Below are positions 30,701 through 40,779 of a DNA stretch of 64,000 bases, piece by piece (within the stretch, counting starts at the first letter, position 1; every line of letters begins with the position of its first letter). The notes beneath the pieces were generated by a model, which was given only the letters and a program-made list of their open reading frames with translations, did no database searches and was not told where the DNA came from. The translations under genes and the position numbers were made by a program. This DNA comes from Norana najaformis (Eukaryota > Annelida > Clitellata > Crassiclitellata > Hormogastridae): positions 7,167,306 to 7,231,305 of the forward strand of contig OZ029921.1 of assembly GCA_964023275.1 (NCBI GenBank), read 5' to 3'.

Positions 30701-31655
30701 AAATGTAATCACTCATTTATATAGCGCCTCTTCAAGAGACTCATCAGAGGAGCTCCCAACCTGACAACATAACCCACAATCAAAGGCTTTCAAGTGCTTA
30801 CAGAAAAGAGGTAAAGAAAGACCAAGAAGCTCAAGTCATAGGTTGCTAGGCAACCTACTCCAGAAAGTTGGACCAACCACAGCAAAGTTTCTAAGGTGAA
30901 TTTCAGGCCAGTGGGACAACCAGGTCACCTTGAGCAGCGGAACAAAAGGATCTACGGGCAGGAATGGATGAAACTGAGACACATCAGAAGACACAGAGAA
31001 ATAAGATGAAGCGCAGCCTGCATTAGACAATTATGCAGAGGTCTGCCTTGCAGGCTGTGCTCTTTTGGTAGACAGATCAATGATATACGAATAGTGAGTA
31101 GTATTTTAACTTAGTTTTGAACAGTTTGATTTTCAAGTTTTTATTTTACCCAGGATGTTGTTCCATAGTTTAGGCCCTTGAGTTTTCACTGTACATAATC
31201 TCAATTTTGTTTACTATGCTCAACATGGTACTTATCTACTTATGCTCAACATGGTAATTATCGTTGATAGGTGTTGTAATTAAGAATATAAAAATTTTGC
31301 CTATTGCATAAACAAATGAGAAGATCAATAATAACATTACCCACTGATAACTAGTGACTTAATAATAAACTTAACAATCAATAACTGTAAATAAACATAA
31401 TCCCCAGAAAAATGTCTTACTGATACAATGAGCAAGTTAGAGAAAGAATGAAGAAGTACTAATTAATCAAGCAACAGCGTGAGTGAAACAACCAACCCAC
31501 CACTTAATCGAAGAACCTCGAGGTACTTAATCATCTACCTACCTGTCTAAGATAGCATGTATAAGGGTGTGCAGAACAGTGAAGTTCACTGAACCAACAT
31601 TAGGCGTTCCAAGTGCAAGATCAGTCAAACGCGACAGAGTGGCAATTGTTGGCAT
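15525..31655 (-). CDS. QRICH2: QRICH2/C16orf96-like DUF4795 protein, 17 coding exons
   Basis: The spliced model is 2715 nt, 904 residues, and all 16 junctions agree in phase. The N-terminus (LTDLALGTPNVGSVNF then LHTLIHAIL) is the opening signature of the QRICH2/C16orf96 family. Around residues 94-169 comes a conserved block ending MWQTMKLSTTV. Coiled-coil segments, an E-K/R repeat and a Gly-rich exon fill the middle. The DUF4795 core follows at about 500-672, ending in DDAAGTRRPLLTKQHCLSCD with paired cysteines, then a C-terminal FRNCGGRGRSP block and a low-complexity Pro/Ser/Arg tail. Family knowledge: vertebrate QRICH2 is needed for sperm flagella; function here is inferred. The long Gln-rich repeat of mammalian QRICH2 is absent. 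Introns are rich in old repeats. The five-prime UTR exon was not found. Confidence 0.9.
17096..17330 (+). repeat. Short direct repeats in an intron
   Basis: Two copies of ATCTCAGTACTTACAAGCCT at 17102-17165, then three copies of ACCTGCATTTCAACTGATTT or its start at 17227-17325 spaced about 50 bp. Confidence 0.8.
17891..18032 (-). CDS. QRICH2: QRICH2-like exon 16
   Basis: Acceptor ATCAAAG, donor GTAAGG. The peptide includes DPFSIFRNCGGRGRSPPRQG; the R-x-C-G-G pattern recalls the C-terminal 'CGG' block of vertebrate members. An alternative acceptor 10 bases downstream would break the frame. Confidence 0.75.
18125..18240 (-). repeat. Dispersed repeat, copy 2 of 2
   Basis: Reverse-complement match to 8985-9115, including TTTGAAACAAATCCTTTGCT and ATGTTTTATAAACTATAAGC. 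Confidence 0.5.
18587..18762. repeat. (AAT)n/(ATT)n inverted repeat
   Basis: An AATAAT/GATAAT arm is followed by a matching ATTATT/ATTATC arm, able to fold into a long AT-rich hairpin. Confidence 0.9.
19170..19271 (-). CDS. QRICH2: QRICH2-like exon 15
   Basis: Starts AVPSIPAAPGLPMGKVMKNY and continues AKYELDQLK, the proline-rich linker and YELDQ motif that follow DUF4795 in this family. The donor GTCAGC is only moderate; the exact end is the least certain of the gene. Confidence 0.78.
19515..19612 (+). repeat. Intronic direct repeat, copy 1
   Basis: Shares GAGAGCAACA, GATTTTCCCCAGAAGG, GCCAAACTAGC with 20833-20935, about 1.3 kb away in the next intron but one of the QRICH2-like gene. Confidence 0.55.
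19716..19954 (-). CDS. QRICH2: QRICH2-like exon 14, DUF4795 signature
   Basis: Contains KLDREELDGFKDQLEAKL and, near the end, DDAAGTRRPLLTKQHCLSCD, the family hallmark with a C-x2-C pair; an earlier C-E-G-C pair precedes it. Donor GTGAGA overlaps an in-frame TGA, so unspliced RNA would end here. Confidence 0.92.
20186..20296 (-). CDS. QRICH2: QRICH2-like exon 13
   Basis: 37 codons, phase 0, donor GTAAGT. KADRCELDDKVSQICFDMAC and then GLHTVINDILQKLLDS, matching the pattern of the DUF4795 core. Confidence 0.87.
20833..20935 (+). repeat. Intronic direct repeat, copy 2
   Basis: Partner of 19515-19612, same orientation. Confidence 0.55.
20971..21045 (-). CDS. QRICH2: QRICH2-like exon 12
   Basis: 25 codons, NLFCIVNELDENKMDKCQMM onwards, phase 0. 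Acceptor ATTGGCAG, donor GTCAGG. Start of the conserved C-terminal DUF4795 region. Confidence 0.82.
21478..21617 (-). repeat. Copy of the same LINE three-prime UTR family
   Basis: Shares with 30717-30850 the order 'gcctcttcaa..., gaggtgcccc/gagctccc aacctgataac..., caggttgctgggcac'. Intronic. Confidence 0.55.
21618..21850 (+). repeat. ATTTAAATGCTTA-based tandem repeat
   Basis: Units of 21 and about 25-28 bp alternate (CTATTTAAATGCTTAACACC and CAATATTTAAATGCTTACTT), about ten ATTTAAATGC cores. It lies in the intron after QRICH2-like exon 11. Confidence 0.9.
21888..22097 (-). CDS. QRICH2: QRICH2-like exon 11, Gly/Pro/Asn-rich
   Basis: 70 codons, phase 0. After LQCEVEMLRCYGPGA it becomes a flexible Gly-Pro-Asn-Ala segment (GGPNGAAGCGT, NGPNGN) and ends PPQNLESDIQ. 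Probably a disordered linker before the DUF4795 core. Confidence 0.82.
22157..22345 (+). repeat. tRNA-derived SINE family C
   Basis: tRNA-like head with GTAGTCTAGTGCTTCATATG and GGGGGTTCAAATACC (B box), followed by CCCCTAGCAAACCCAGCTAT. It shares head and body with 45712-45895. Confidence 0.62.
22582..22742 (-). CDS. QRICH2: QRICH2-like exon 10
   Basis: Acceptor TTTTGCCAG, donor GTATGC. Starts GATDRLICRIQGIEDQICCL. The CC and several further Cys are unusual for a coiled coil. Confidence 0.82.
23149..23233 (-). CDS. QRICH2: QRICH2-like exon 9
   Basis: 28 codons plus one base. The peptide starts SSLGKNFETKMSSLEETIAA. Acceptor preceded by a good pyrimidine tract ending GCATAG; donor GTACGA. 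Confidence 0.75.
24132..24380 (-). CDS. QRICH2: QRICH2-like exon 8 with E-K/R repeat
   Basis: 83 codons, phase 0. The first half is an alternating Glu-Lys/Arg tract encoded by a TTTTCC-type hexanucleotide repeat. The second half reads NVPRRRSSSRPPIPGPTPM and then the helix SILEQLGIINGRHNDLVARV, conserved-looking. Acceptor TTCCATAG, donor GTAAGA. Confidence 0.8.
25155..25306 (+). repeat. Inverted partial copy of QRICH2-like exon 5 plus intron
   Basis: Plus strand reads LEDTKTLKETNSDLVKKLES then EEALVNSPELIQL, matching exon 5 (minus strand, 27843-27938) and the first about 70 bases of its downstream intron. The donor region (GGTAAACTCAC in the original) is GGTTAACTCAC here. Because intron is included it is a DNA-level duplication, not a retrocopy. 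It lies just past exon 7's donor, antisense to transcription. Confidence 0.85.
25338..25460 (-). CDS. QRICH2: QRICH2-like exon 7
   Basis: 41 codons, phase 0, acceptor TATGTCAG, donor GTACAT. Starts SHMGDRLDEFPGDDFFDSLP and ends in a Gln-rich helix (LKQQLDQAIE). Confidence 0.84.
25856..26190 (+). pseudogene. LINE ORF2 three-prime scrap in an intron
   Basis: RPRGRPRETWIRTVEKDLE and the following degenerate 'E-K-G-P' region match the common GRPRxTW ending of LINE ORF2. It is antisense to the QRICH2-like gene. Confidence 0.6.
26377..26430 (-). CDS. QRICH2: QRICH2-like exon 6
   Basis: Microexon-sized, 18 codons (SKDVENLKEQIEHLKNHM), a clean heptad-like helix. Acceptor TTCTTTCAG, donor GTGGGT, phase 0. 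Confidence 0.8.
27843..27938 (-). CDS. QRICH2: QRICH2-like exon 5 (source of the inverted copy at 25155-25306)
   Basis: Acceptor TTTTGCAG, donor GTAAAC, 32 codons in phase 0. Encodes LMSMFEDILEDTKTLKETNN and a Lys/Glu-rich end, a coiled-coil segment. A diverged copy of this exon plus following intron lies reversed further down the gene. Confidence 0.85.
28450..28675 (-). CDS. QRICH2: QRICH2-like exon 4
   Basis: Acceptor CAAATTAG, donor GTTAGC. Encodes a conserved 75-residue block with YHQLEDRVIQLEQHWKDLNS and, near the end, RPVAEMWQTMKLSTTVDAN followed by GISK, typical of this family. Confidence 0.88.
29242..29313 (-). CDS. QRICH2: QRICH2-like exon 3
   Basis: Acceptor TTGTTTTCAG, donor GTATGA. 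Encodes ITDLGLSKSDNDLKTRAKDG plus four residues; phase 2 in and out. Too short to be recognised alone, but it closes the frame between exons 2 and 4. Confidence 0.75.
29680..29880 (+). repeat. LINE three-prime tail (GTGCTCTATAAATC type)
   Basis: Ends with CTAAGAGGTGCTCTATAAAT and an AATTAC repeat, the same tail class as at 735-780 and 40780-40820, here in an intron of the QRICH2-like gene. Confidence 0.5.
30306..30401 (-). CDS. QRICH2: QRICH2-like exon 2
   Basis: Acceptor TTTTGTTAG, donor GTAAGC. Charged helical segment starting LEIGHANAEIREEDHEFLRR; likely coiled coil. Confidence 0.85.
30717..31060 (-). repeat. LINE three-prime end with tail, antisense orientation
   Basis: Reverse strand: LRNFAVVGPTFWSRLPSN, then a UTR ending GCGCTATATAAATG. 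The UTR half also matches 21478-21617, so both are copies of one family. Confidence 0.6.
31543..31655 (-). CDS. QRICH2: QRICH2-like exon 1 (start codon)
   Basis: Start ATG at 31655. Encodes residues 1-38, MPTIATLSRLTDLALGTPNV onwards, the family's conserved N-terminus. Donor AG/GTAGGT, phase 2. Confidence 0.9.
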
Positions 31656-32724
31656 TCTTCTATGTCTTCTATAATCACAGTGAATAACTGTGGCAAGATT
31701 TCTGACTCATCAGATGGCCTGAAAATTAAAAAAAACTGGTACTGCTAAAACTAATTATTAATAGAAAATACAGTTTTTGCACCAACACTGCAACTCTTCA
31801 GTTTTATCCTAAAGGCAGTGTTGTATACATAAAATACTGTAGTTTGATCCCAAAAAAGGGCCAATCTGTAAAACTTGGGAACTTCCTTAGCAGCTGATTT
31901 TGCCCACAGTTTTGGTGATGTTTACAACTCATGCTTTCACTGATCAGACCAACCAAGATGAACTCCTCTAATCATTGCCGGATTGGACTTCTCCATGCCT
32001 CATCAGTGACCTCTGAGTGACTTCTGAGTGACCAGCGATGAAGAACTGGCCATGGCTGACCAAGTGAACTCATTGTGCAGGTCACGCCTCTGCCAGCTGC
32101 ATCAAATTCAGAAAAAAAACTGGCATTTTGTGCCACAACAACCTCTTACTATTAAGATCCCTTATACAGCCAATTTCACAGCACTTTGAGAAGTCCTTAA
32201 AATGTGCTTCATAAAAGGCTACGCATACATAATAACATACTGTACATACAAACAATGGCACTTAAAACCATCACATAGTGATTATTATATAATTTCTATT
32301 AATATGCTTAGCATGCCAGCCCTTTCTTTCCCAAAGTGGCATGTATTGGAAGTTTAAATGCCTCAAAGCAATCTAAACTTAAAAACATACTGAGCAATAT
32401 TTGATAACCCTGTATGATTCTGCCAATTGCAACACTTAAATGTAAAAACAAATGTAAATCTCTTAAACTTCTCAGTGCCACATAAGCTGTATCAGGGAGT
32501 CCAGTTTATTCACAAGTGCCATATGAAATTAAATCCGACAGAACTAGGTTGTTTGGTCAGTTTTGGTGCCAGGTAAGGATCTACAGAGTCAAGCCAGGGA
32601 AAACAGTATGATCCCATAGAATATGACTTCTTCCATTGCCAATGGTCTACTAATAACTGTTTCCACAAGTTCCAGGCTTCAAGCAAGGTGAAGAGTCTTA
32701 AGAAAATGACTAAGTAAACTGTAA

Positions 32725-33045
32725 AAATGTACACGGTTTTATATAGCGACCATGTAGCCTCAACCTGCTCATATTTTACCACGAATTTATCGGCCGAGAT
32801 CCTTCACCACCGCTGCCCATTTGAATGGACGCCATGCCATTTAAAAATGCATTATTTACTTACTTATGTTACTCAATTGCTCTAAGCATGAACCAATGAC
32901 TGCAGTTATTCTGTTCTTATTCTAAGAATAATTTAAGGTCCCCGTGCACGCCCAAGATTTCAATCTCTGAAATATAGCCACTGTCGGTATGCGAACCAGC
33001 AAACTCACACGTACAACTTAACCAATAAGCTAACCAGGCCAGCTT
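32725..33045 (-). repeat. SINE family A, interrupted copy
   Basis: Minus-strand tail at 32725-32845 and head at 32935-33045, separated by about 90 bases of foreign sequence at the same 'ATTTAA' point where others read straight through. Confidence 0.6.
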
Positions 33046-34897
33046 TGGACACAACTGAGCAGCAAATTTAAACGCAGTGGACGGTCAACTGTAAAAGTCC
33101 AGGAACCCAGCCAGTACTGATTTAGTTCAGTGATCATGTAGAATGTCCATAAGCCCAAGCGATTAGCAGTGAACAAACATGTGCAAAGACAAACAATACC
33201 TTGTAGTATGTTACACATATTTTAAACTGTTCAAACCTCTGCACGGCTGGCCACTAAACTACAGTAATCCACCACCCAGTCTGATTCACAAACTAAAATT
33301 CTTGCTTGAAACCTATACATCATGAAAAACCAATACCAAGAAAAACATGATTTTACGGGCCAGAAAATATATTCTTTAGCATTTATAGGAAGCCATGACA
33401 TACAGTATTATGGGTATACATCCTAAGCTACAGAACACAGGGCTAATGGTACTGAAATATGAACATATCACTCGATTGTTTAATTCACTGCAGGTGCTTC
33501 CACTAAACAGAAAAATGTTTTCAATCACAGTGATATAACACATTTGCACTATGGCCATTCTCATGATTTAAAAGCCTTGCTCTCCAGACTCACCCCTATT
33601 CAACTTAGTCCTGCGAGTCAAACTGTTTTACCTTTACTTCGATTGCCACGCGCCACGCCTTGTATTGCAGAATCTGGCATTTACACGCAAAACATATAAG
33701 TGATAGTCAAATTTGTTTTAAAATTATTTAACGATTTAATTTTTAAGTTCCTTCAAACCTTTTCACAGTTTTATACTTCATGTTGCTGACATACAGAAGC
33801 GCATTCCGTGACCTCACAAACGTCATTGTGCGGCAAAGTTTATAGCGCAACCATATCGTAACGCTTAAATTGCCAAGCCTCAACAGCTAGGCGGCTCTCA
33901 TAAGGGCGGGCCCAGAGACCATACCCCTCTGAGTTTTAGAGTCCAATTATAGTCTTGCAAACCCCAACCCCTCAAACCCGAACTCAGTCTACTGGCCGTG
34001 GCCCCCGACGCTTATATAAATTATACATAAATATGTATAATCGCGAGCGACAGCTAGTGGCGTACCTGGCTGGAGTTCTGGGGGTCCAGATCCCTCTGAA
34101 GCCAAGACCATAACTCTTGGCATTCGTGTAGATCCGATGAGAAGTTTTAGGTGTACACTCCCTTAACCACCACCCTCGATCGGTGATTCCTGATTTGCTC
34201 TGTCGAAGGATACATCCCATACGGGCATCATACAATTTCACGCTAAATGTTTAAAATCCTTTGGCTTCCGGGGCTCTTTCTCGGACCTCGCTGCGGGAGC
34301 TAATTACGACACGATATTCTCCAGGTCCCTACTCGTTAGGGGCTTCATGCCTTCGGCCTTTGCACACCTTCATTTTTATCCAGGTACAGAGGGTCCAGGT
34401 ACTGAACCCTGTGGCTAAAAAAGTCGCGTGAGCCGCTTGCAACAGCATAATCCGTTACTGCCTAATCTTATTTTTTTTGGACGGAGGGGCCTAAGTAAAC
34501 CTGTGGCTAAACCGCTTCAGCATTTAATTGTAGTTGATAACTGAATTGGCCTGTGTTTCACAATGATTTACAACCAACTGAGTCAAAAGAAAATAAAAAA
34601 CCATAAAACCGAAGTCGGTTTACGCAGAATGCTCTAACAAAATATTAGTTTCCGCCACAAATATTACAAGTTTTTGTTTCGCCACAACTATATAACTTTC
34701 GTACCTTAATTAACATTGTTGAAAGTAGGCCTATATTGACGTTGACTTATAGGCCTACTTTATATCCTGTTTCATTACATCTATAGGCCTACAAGACTCG
34801 CTCCTAAGATTATTGGCCTAGTAGGCATATTCAGTTTCCTCTTCTTCCCCTTATCTATCCTACAGATCCAATTCAAAACATCACCCACCATAGCCGT

Positions 34898-35037
34898 CTG
34901 ACTGCTTGCCTGATTCTTGGATTTTGACCCGGAACCGAACCCTTTACATATCGATTTTGTTTTGACTGAGCGCCTGTAAATAAGCTTTTTCTCGCGACCT
35001 AGCTTTCGTTGGGCGCTGTAGAAATCGAGTTTACGAT
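34898..35037 (+). repeat. SINE family B copy
   Basis: Intergenic copy with the same core, ending GGGCGCTGTAGAAATCGAGT. Confidence 0.68.
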
Positions 35038-35538
35038 ACAGGCCTACGTGACGCATTGTTGTGCTAGAGTAACCTATAGGTCTCGAAGATGTAGGCACAC
35101 GACGTAGGCCTATCACTTAGTGGAAGATGTAGCGTCGTGCACCCGCGGACTATTTGGCGCAATTATTTCACAACAATGTTTCCATCGCAAAATGTGTCGG
35201 ACGATGAATACAGCAAGAACCTGTTCGGGAAATGTTGAGCATCCGTATTGAGCATCTGTAGCATAAATAAGTTGCTTCATTCCTTATGAGGTGTCGTGTA
35301 GGTCTACCGAACTAAAGACATTTTAAGCACTGACAACACATATAGGCCTAGTTGATCACATAAAACAGAACTTTAATTTGTAACATATTATAGGTTTGTT
35401 ACATGTATTGGCCTACAGTTGCAAAGTGCACACTTAACAACAGCAAAATTGGATTATAACCTTAAGGTATAGGTCTAAAGAACACAAAGTCATAGAAAAA
35501 CCGATACCGACTTTAAAAAGAACCGACCAAGATACACA

Positions 35539-35600
35539 CATACATACACACATTCATACATACATACATACATACATACATACATACATACATACATACA
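35539..35600 (+). repeat. (CATA)n microsatellite
   Basis: About 14 CATA units; intergenic. Confidence 0.92.
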
Positions 35601-35747
35601 CACTATGTTTTACATTGTACCTCTAGCAATCTATTCGCCGGTCTTTCACTCAAAACTTAGAACACTCCTTATCCACAAATCCTATCCTGATTTCTTCTTT
35701 TCCTGTTACCTCTCTCGCCGTTCCAATTCTAAAAGATATAACATTAG

Positions 35748-35900
35748 CTGCCTGCCTGCCCCTTGGATCTTGACTCGGAACTGAACGTTACCAGCTTACC
35801 GATTATGTGTTGACTGAGCGCCTGTGAATAAGTTTGTTCCTGCGTCTTAGCTTTCTTTTGGCGCTGTCGTCGTCGTCGAGTTTAAGATTACGAGTACAAT
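35748..35900 (+). repeat. SINE family B copy
   Basis: More diverged copy; the 'GGCGCTG' end is followed by a short TCG expansion (CTGTCGTCGTCGTCGAG) not seen in the others. Confidence 0.62.
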
Positions 35901-36079
35901 TTCAATAGGTTAATTTAAGGTGCATTAGATAACTCAGTTTCTAGGTAATTTGTAAAAGGAACTGCAGTATCGTGTGTAGTCTTAATAATTTTCCATTTTA
36001 AGCCAGATTCGCTAGGCGAAGACACAGCGCTTGAGGCTACTTGGGGCTTGGAAGGCTACTATCATTATACATCCACATT

Positions 36080-36160
36080 GTCAGTCAGTTCGTCGTCTTC
36101 AGCATAAGTAATATTGGTATAGAAGGATACAACAAACTGACTTGTTAATATAAGTCACTT
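36080..36160 (+). repeat. Direct repeat pair with 37195-37270
   Basis: Both contain GTCTTCAGCATAAGTAA, GGTATAGAAGG and CTGACTTGTTAA, 1.1 kb apart. Possibly termini of one element; nothing coding was seen between them except scraps. Confidence 0.45.
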
Positions 36161-37544
36161 AGAATTAATTAATTAGGAAATTAGCAATTAACTATTAAAT
36201 GACCTAATTTAGGGATACCTGCTGAAAATTTGTCATATCTGTGAAAAAAGACAACCGCATCAGATGTGCTAAAGTGCATTAGGTGTATGAAGCGATTGAA
36301 TAGTAGTTATAGTTGCTACTGTTTTCAGAATGATTGGTTTAGTAACACAGAGCGAACCAACATCATAGTTATCGATCAGAAACAGTAACTAACAATAACA
36401 GTAAATTTCGACTATGGTGGTTATTGTCACGCGTTAAATCTTACTACATCTGTGCAATTTTATGTCTTAATCAGGCTATATTTTTGTAATATTGCGCTTC
36501 TTCTTCGATTGTAGTCTAGCAACGAACACAAACGAAAACAAATGAGGGTTATTAATTAAGTTTCATTTCCTTATAACGGCTAAGAATAGTCACTGCGAAA
36601 GACAATACCAGATAATCGAATATCTGTAACGAAACTTAGATGCTCAGTAATAAGTCATTTTAGGCAGTAATGTTATCTGCTTTAAACGATTGGTGGCTTA
36701 AACCACTACGCCGGATTTCAAGTATGTGCTGGATTGAATCAGGAAGTGATGTCTGATCGTAGAATCGGAGGTATAAAGTTTGTTTAATTTTACTTGTTTG
36801 TATGCGAGTATGAATTAATTAAATGCACTAACATCACTTTGAGTAAATGTCATTGCGGCAGAGCAGAAAATTAATTGAAACTGTGTTTCACGCGAATTCA
36901 ACTCGATTAACATGGTTAAGAATACGAATCATCAAGCACACGAAGATAGAGCAAGAAAAGCGGCTTATTCAGGCAACCAGACAGATTAACCACAGATTAC
37001 GATGGGTCACATTTGTTGCTGGCTTGAGAAGCTAGTTTAAAAAAGGAGACAGAACTTTAGCATAAATGACACTACAAATTACAAACTTAAATCGGCTGAA
37101 ATGTTAATTATCCACGCTCTTACTAATAGTCAGCTGACTACTTGCAAAACTTTCATAGTACAAGTTTTAAAGTTTAAGACTTTACTTAAAGTTTTGTTAG
37201 TCAATTCACCGTCTTCAGCATAAGTAAACTCGGTATAGAAGGTTACTATAATCTGACTTGTTAAAATTGTTTAAATTTTAAAGTTTAATGCATACATTAT
37301 TCTTCAGGGTATCTAGCCCCAAAGCCAACAATGCATTTGCTTATATAATGATGCATTTGCTTATATAAGCCCCTTCTTTTACCTTTTCGTTCTTAGAAAG
37401 TTGAGAAATTTTTTAAGGACTCTTATTTAGTTATCAAGACATTGAACAAGGCCAGTCATTATCATTGTTGGTTACTGATGCTGGCCATTAGGGTGTGTGC
37501 AAATGACTGATCTGCTTTCTTTTTGGTCATTTGCCTGAGAAGGA

Positions 37545-39970
37545 ATGGTCTTTGTCAAACAAACTGCATCTCCTGATGAGAAACTAGATACAGTAAAATG
37601 CCTAGATGACCTCAAGAAATACTACCTTATTACAGTGGAGAAAACTTTTGAATATTGTCTCAATTGTGTAGTTTATTTTTGCTATATTGACGAGTCTGTT
37701 AATAGTTTAGCCATTCTTCCCAAATGTCATATGTCTCACAACTCTTGTTCTTACTGTACAAAATTGTTAAAAATGCACATGAGAGAATTATTTGCACTTC
37801 TTGTGGATCGTGGTTTCATCTGTTTTGCCTAGGTCCTTTTATCTCTGCACTTGAATCTCATTCGTATTGTAGTTTGTGCTCACTAACTGTCTTTCCTTTC
37901 AGTCTTATTGAAAATGAGCAGGAATATATTCTCGTTAGTATGCACTCTGTTTATAGAATGTCACGTTCCTGCAAATGATCAGTTACTGTTGAAACCCAAG
38001 GACAAGCGCCGCACTTTACTGATAGATCCTAACACTGATGCTGATCTTAATTTTATGGCAGCACCAGATTAAATTCTCGTGTGTAAATATAACTGAACAA
38101 GGGTGATTGGTCAGACTTTGAAATAGCCTGTGTGAATGGTGATCCTTCACAAGCCTACACTCGGTTCTTGGAAACATATACCATTTGTATAATGAGGTTT
38201 TCCCATTAGCGGTCTCTTCCCAGTTTCAAATGACAGCAAATGACCAGTGGCCTTCTTAAATCTGGTAATAAACAATCTCACCTAAATAGCTCAACAACCC
38301 AACTGAGGATGACAGATTGGATTTTGTAAAACACCAGAATAAATTATATAAACAGTTTAGCATAGTTACTAAAAGAATGCAGAAAACTTTCAAAATTATC
38401 ATGACAACCATCTGATATCAATTAATTGTTTCTTTTTTTCAGAGTCACCACTTGACTGTCCTTTCATAGACTAGGAATATTGCCTTGATTGTATTAACAA
38501 GTTGCAAATAGGTTTATTTATGTTTAAATAAAAAATAATCTGTTGCCTGTGGACTTCTACCAGTACTTTTGTATGAACTCAGATGTGCATGGTCATTACA
38601 TGTGCTGATCTCATATGTATCATAAACATCCTGTTCGCACTACTAATAGACAGTTTAATATTATAATTTGTGGACCGTCATTCTGGAATTCTCTGCCAGC
38701 TGTTCTTACAAGCTTGCCAACTGTACACCAGTTCAAAACAAGTCTAAAATCTCATCTACACGATGCACTTAGTTAAGTTTTTGTTTGGTGATTAGTTAAG
38801 TTCCCTCTCTCTCTCTGTCATTAGTACCAGAGTAGTTCCACTGGGTGTAAAAATAGCTAAAATCATACCTCTGTTTAAATCGGGGAATAAAAATAAAATA
38901 AATAAATTTAGATCTATTTCTGTCCTTCCATATTTTTCTAAATACTTCAAAAAATAATGCATAATAGAGTAATGGACTATCTTATGAAAATGGATCTGTT
39001 GCCACCTTGTCAGTATGGCTTCTGTACAGAATACTCCACTTACTTGGCTCTATTAGACTTGCAGGTTGCAGGTACAAAGCTCGGAATCCACAGATTGCCA
39101 TGTGTTTTGAGTTGGAATTTTTTGATCTTTTGAAAGCATTTGATGCTGTAAAATCATCATATTTCGCATATGAAACTTCAACTTTATGGTATTAGAGGTG
39201 CAGTACAACAGTGGTTTTCAGACTATTCAGTAAACAGGTGTCGGTATCTTTACTTTGATGGGCATTGTTCTGGCCAAAAAGCCATTTATTGTCGTGTCCC
39301 TCAAGGCCTATTGACCTCAATGACCTCCTGTTTGTTTCTTTTTGTTCTGTTGTCTGATAACACTGTTGTGTTAGAGCTGATAAAATTGCTGATTCTGTTA
39401 TCAAGAGAGCGACTCGAGAAATGGTTTTAATAGCCTCATAGTTTAGAGCAAACGAGTTGTCATTGAATCTAGACAGAACAAATTTTATATTATTTTCAAT
39501 CACATTGCAAAATTGTTCTGAAGTGTAATGTGAAGCTTATATTGGATGTCAAGGAGATTATACAGACAGCATTGTCTAAATTTCTCAGTGTGTACATAGA
39601 TCAACACCTCACTTGGAAAGGGAACATTGCACATATAGGCTTATTGAAGAAATTAGCAAAATAGGCATGGGTATAATGTCTTTTATTTGCTACAGTTTAC
39701 CTAAGTATACTTTGCGGGGCTTATACTATTTATTAATAATTTCATATTTGTCTTCCTATAACATTTCATGGTACGCCAATTACGTATCCAGCATAAACCA
39801 GTTGCAGATCCTCTAGAACATGCTCTTTGAACTGTTGGCATGCAGCCGTGATCTGCCCGCACTAAGCCTTCTTCAGTGAACATAGTATATTGCGACTGGA
39901 AAGTATTGCCAAACTGCAAATTGCTTTATTCATGTATCTCTGTCACAATAGACTGTTAGCACTGACTTTT
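37545..39970 (+). pseudogene. Decayed non-LTR retrotransposon with PHD-like finger and reverse transcriptase
   Basis: At 37724-37978 a Cys/His segment reads ERIICTSCGSWFHLFCLG and SHSYCSLC, a PHD-like zinc finger of the sort found in some LINE ORFs. Near 38025, DPNTDADLNF and a CKY piece resemble the linker before the endonuclease. From about 38850 reverse-transcriptase pieces appear in shifted frames: KFRSISVLPYFSKY, LLPPCQYGF, LLKAFDAV, KLQLYGIRGAVQQWFSDY, and RVPQG. Stops and frameshifts throughout; most of the endonuclease is missing. Another LINE tail (38640-38790) sits inside it. Confidence 0.75.
38640..38790 (+). pseudogene. LINE three-prime end scrap nested in an older LINE
   Basis: IICGPSFWNSLPAVLTSLPT and then FKTSLKSHLHDAL, the WNSLP/FKxxLKxHL ending of a CR1-like ORF2. 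Confidence 0.6.
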
Positions 39971-40121
39971 GAATAGACTGTTAGCACTGACTTTTGAATA
40001 GACTGTTAGCACTGACTTTTGAATAGACTGTTAGCACTGACTTTTGAATAGACTGTTAGCACTGACTTTTGAATAGACTGTTAGCACTGACTTTTGAATA
40101 GACTGTTAGCACTGACTTTTG
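39947..40121 (+). repeat. 25-bp minisatellite, seven copies
   Basis: Perfect or near-perfect units of AATAGACTGTTAGCACTGAC plus TTTTG, directly after the dead LINE. Confidence 0.95.
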
Positions 40122-40779
40122 ATGGCTACTTTTGTTAGGGTTTTGACTTGCACAACCACAATACAAGATATCCCTGGCAGTACCATCGTAATAAAGCTTG
40201 TACTAATATAAAGCAATTTTTCAATAAAGTGCTGTGGCCCGATGTTATGGAATTCTTCTTCCCAGGCTCTTGTTAAAAGTTACTTACTCTCTTTGCAGGA
40301 TTGAATAATTGTTTCTTTGATTCTTGTGTGATTTGCAATTATTTATATTGTAAAGTAATTGTTAAATTTTTTATTGTTAACTTTAAAACCACCTGTAAAA
40401 ATTGTCATTGGAAATGGGGCAATCCAGCATTCAGTGGGTCTGAGACCTTTTTGGATTGCCGTATTGATACCAGCAAACCTAAGTTTGCATTTTGTGATAT
40501 TGTCTGTGTCGAAAATTGTTGGTGTGTCAATAAATGGTTATTCACTTCACGAAGTTTTTGAGTGATTGGAATTCACTTTTGAATTTGTAACCCATTTCTG
40601 TACGTTCTGTGAGTTCTTTGATATCATTTGGGTTTATACTTCAGACCCATCTGTTTCAGCTTGCTTATCTATCACAGCCAGACTTCTGACCACTGCAGAA
40701 GTCATTAGATTAGATTAAGTGAATGGTTGATACACTGACCATTTAGTTAGCTAACTGCCTTAGAACTGTTAGTTCCAGT

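Larger units (their letters stand above)
31656..37544. other. Upstream region of the QRICH2-like gene
   Basis: Expected to hold its promoter and non-coding first exon; none identified. Repeats: family A at 32725, family B at 34898 and 35748, (CATA)n at 35539. TAGGCCTA is dense at 34725-35410. The remainder of the stretch is unassigned. Confidence 0.5.

Noticed and set aside
39947..40121. CRISPR-like array
   Set aside because: Directly adjacent identical units with no spacers, in an animal genome: minisatellite.
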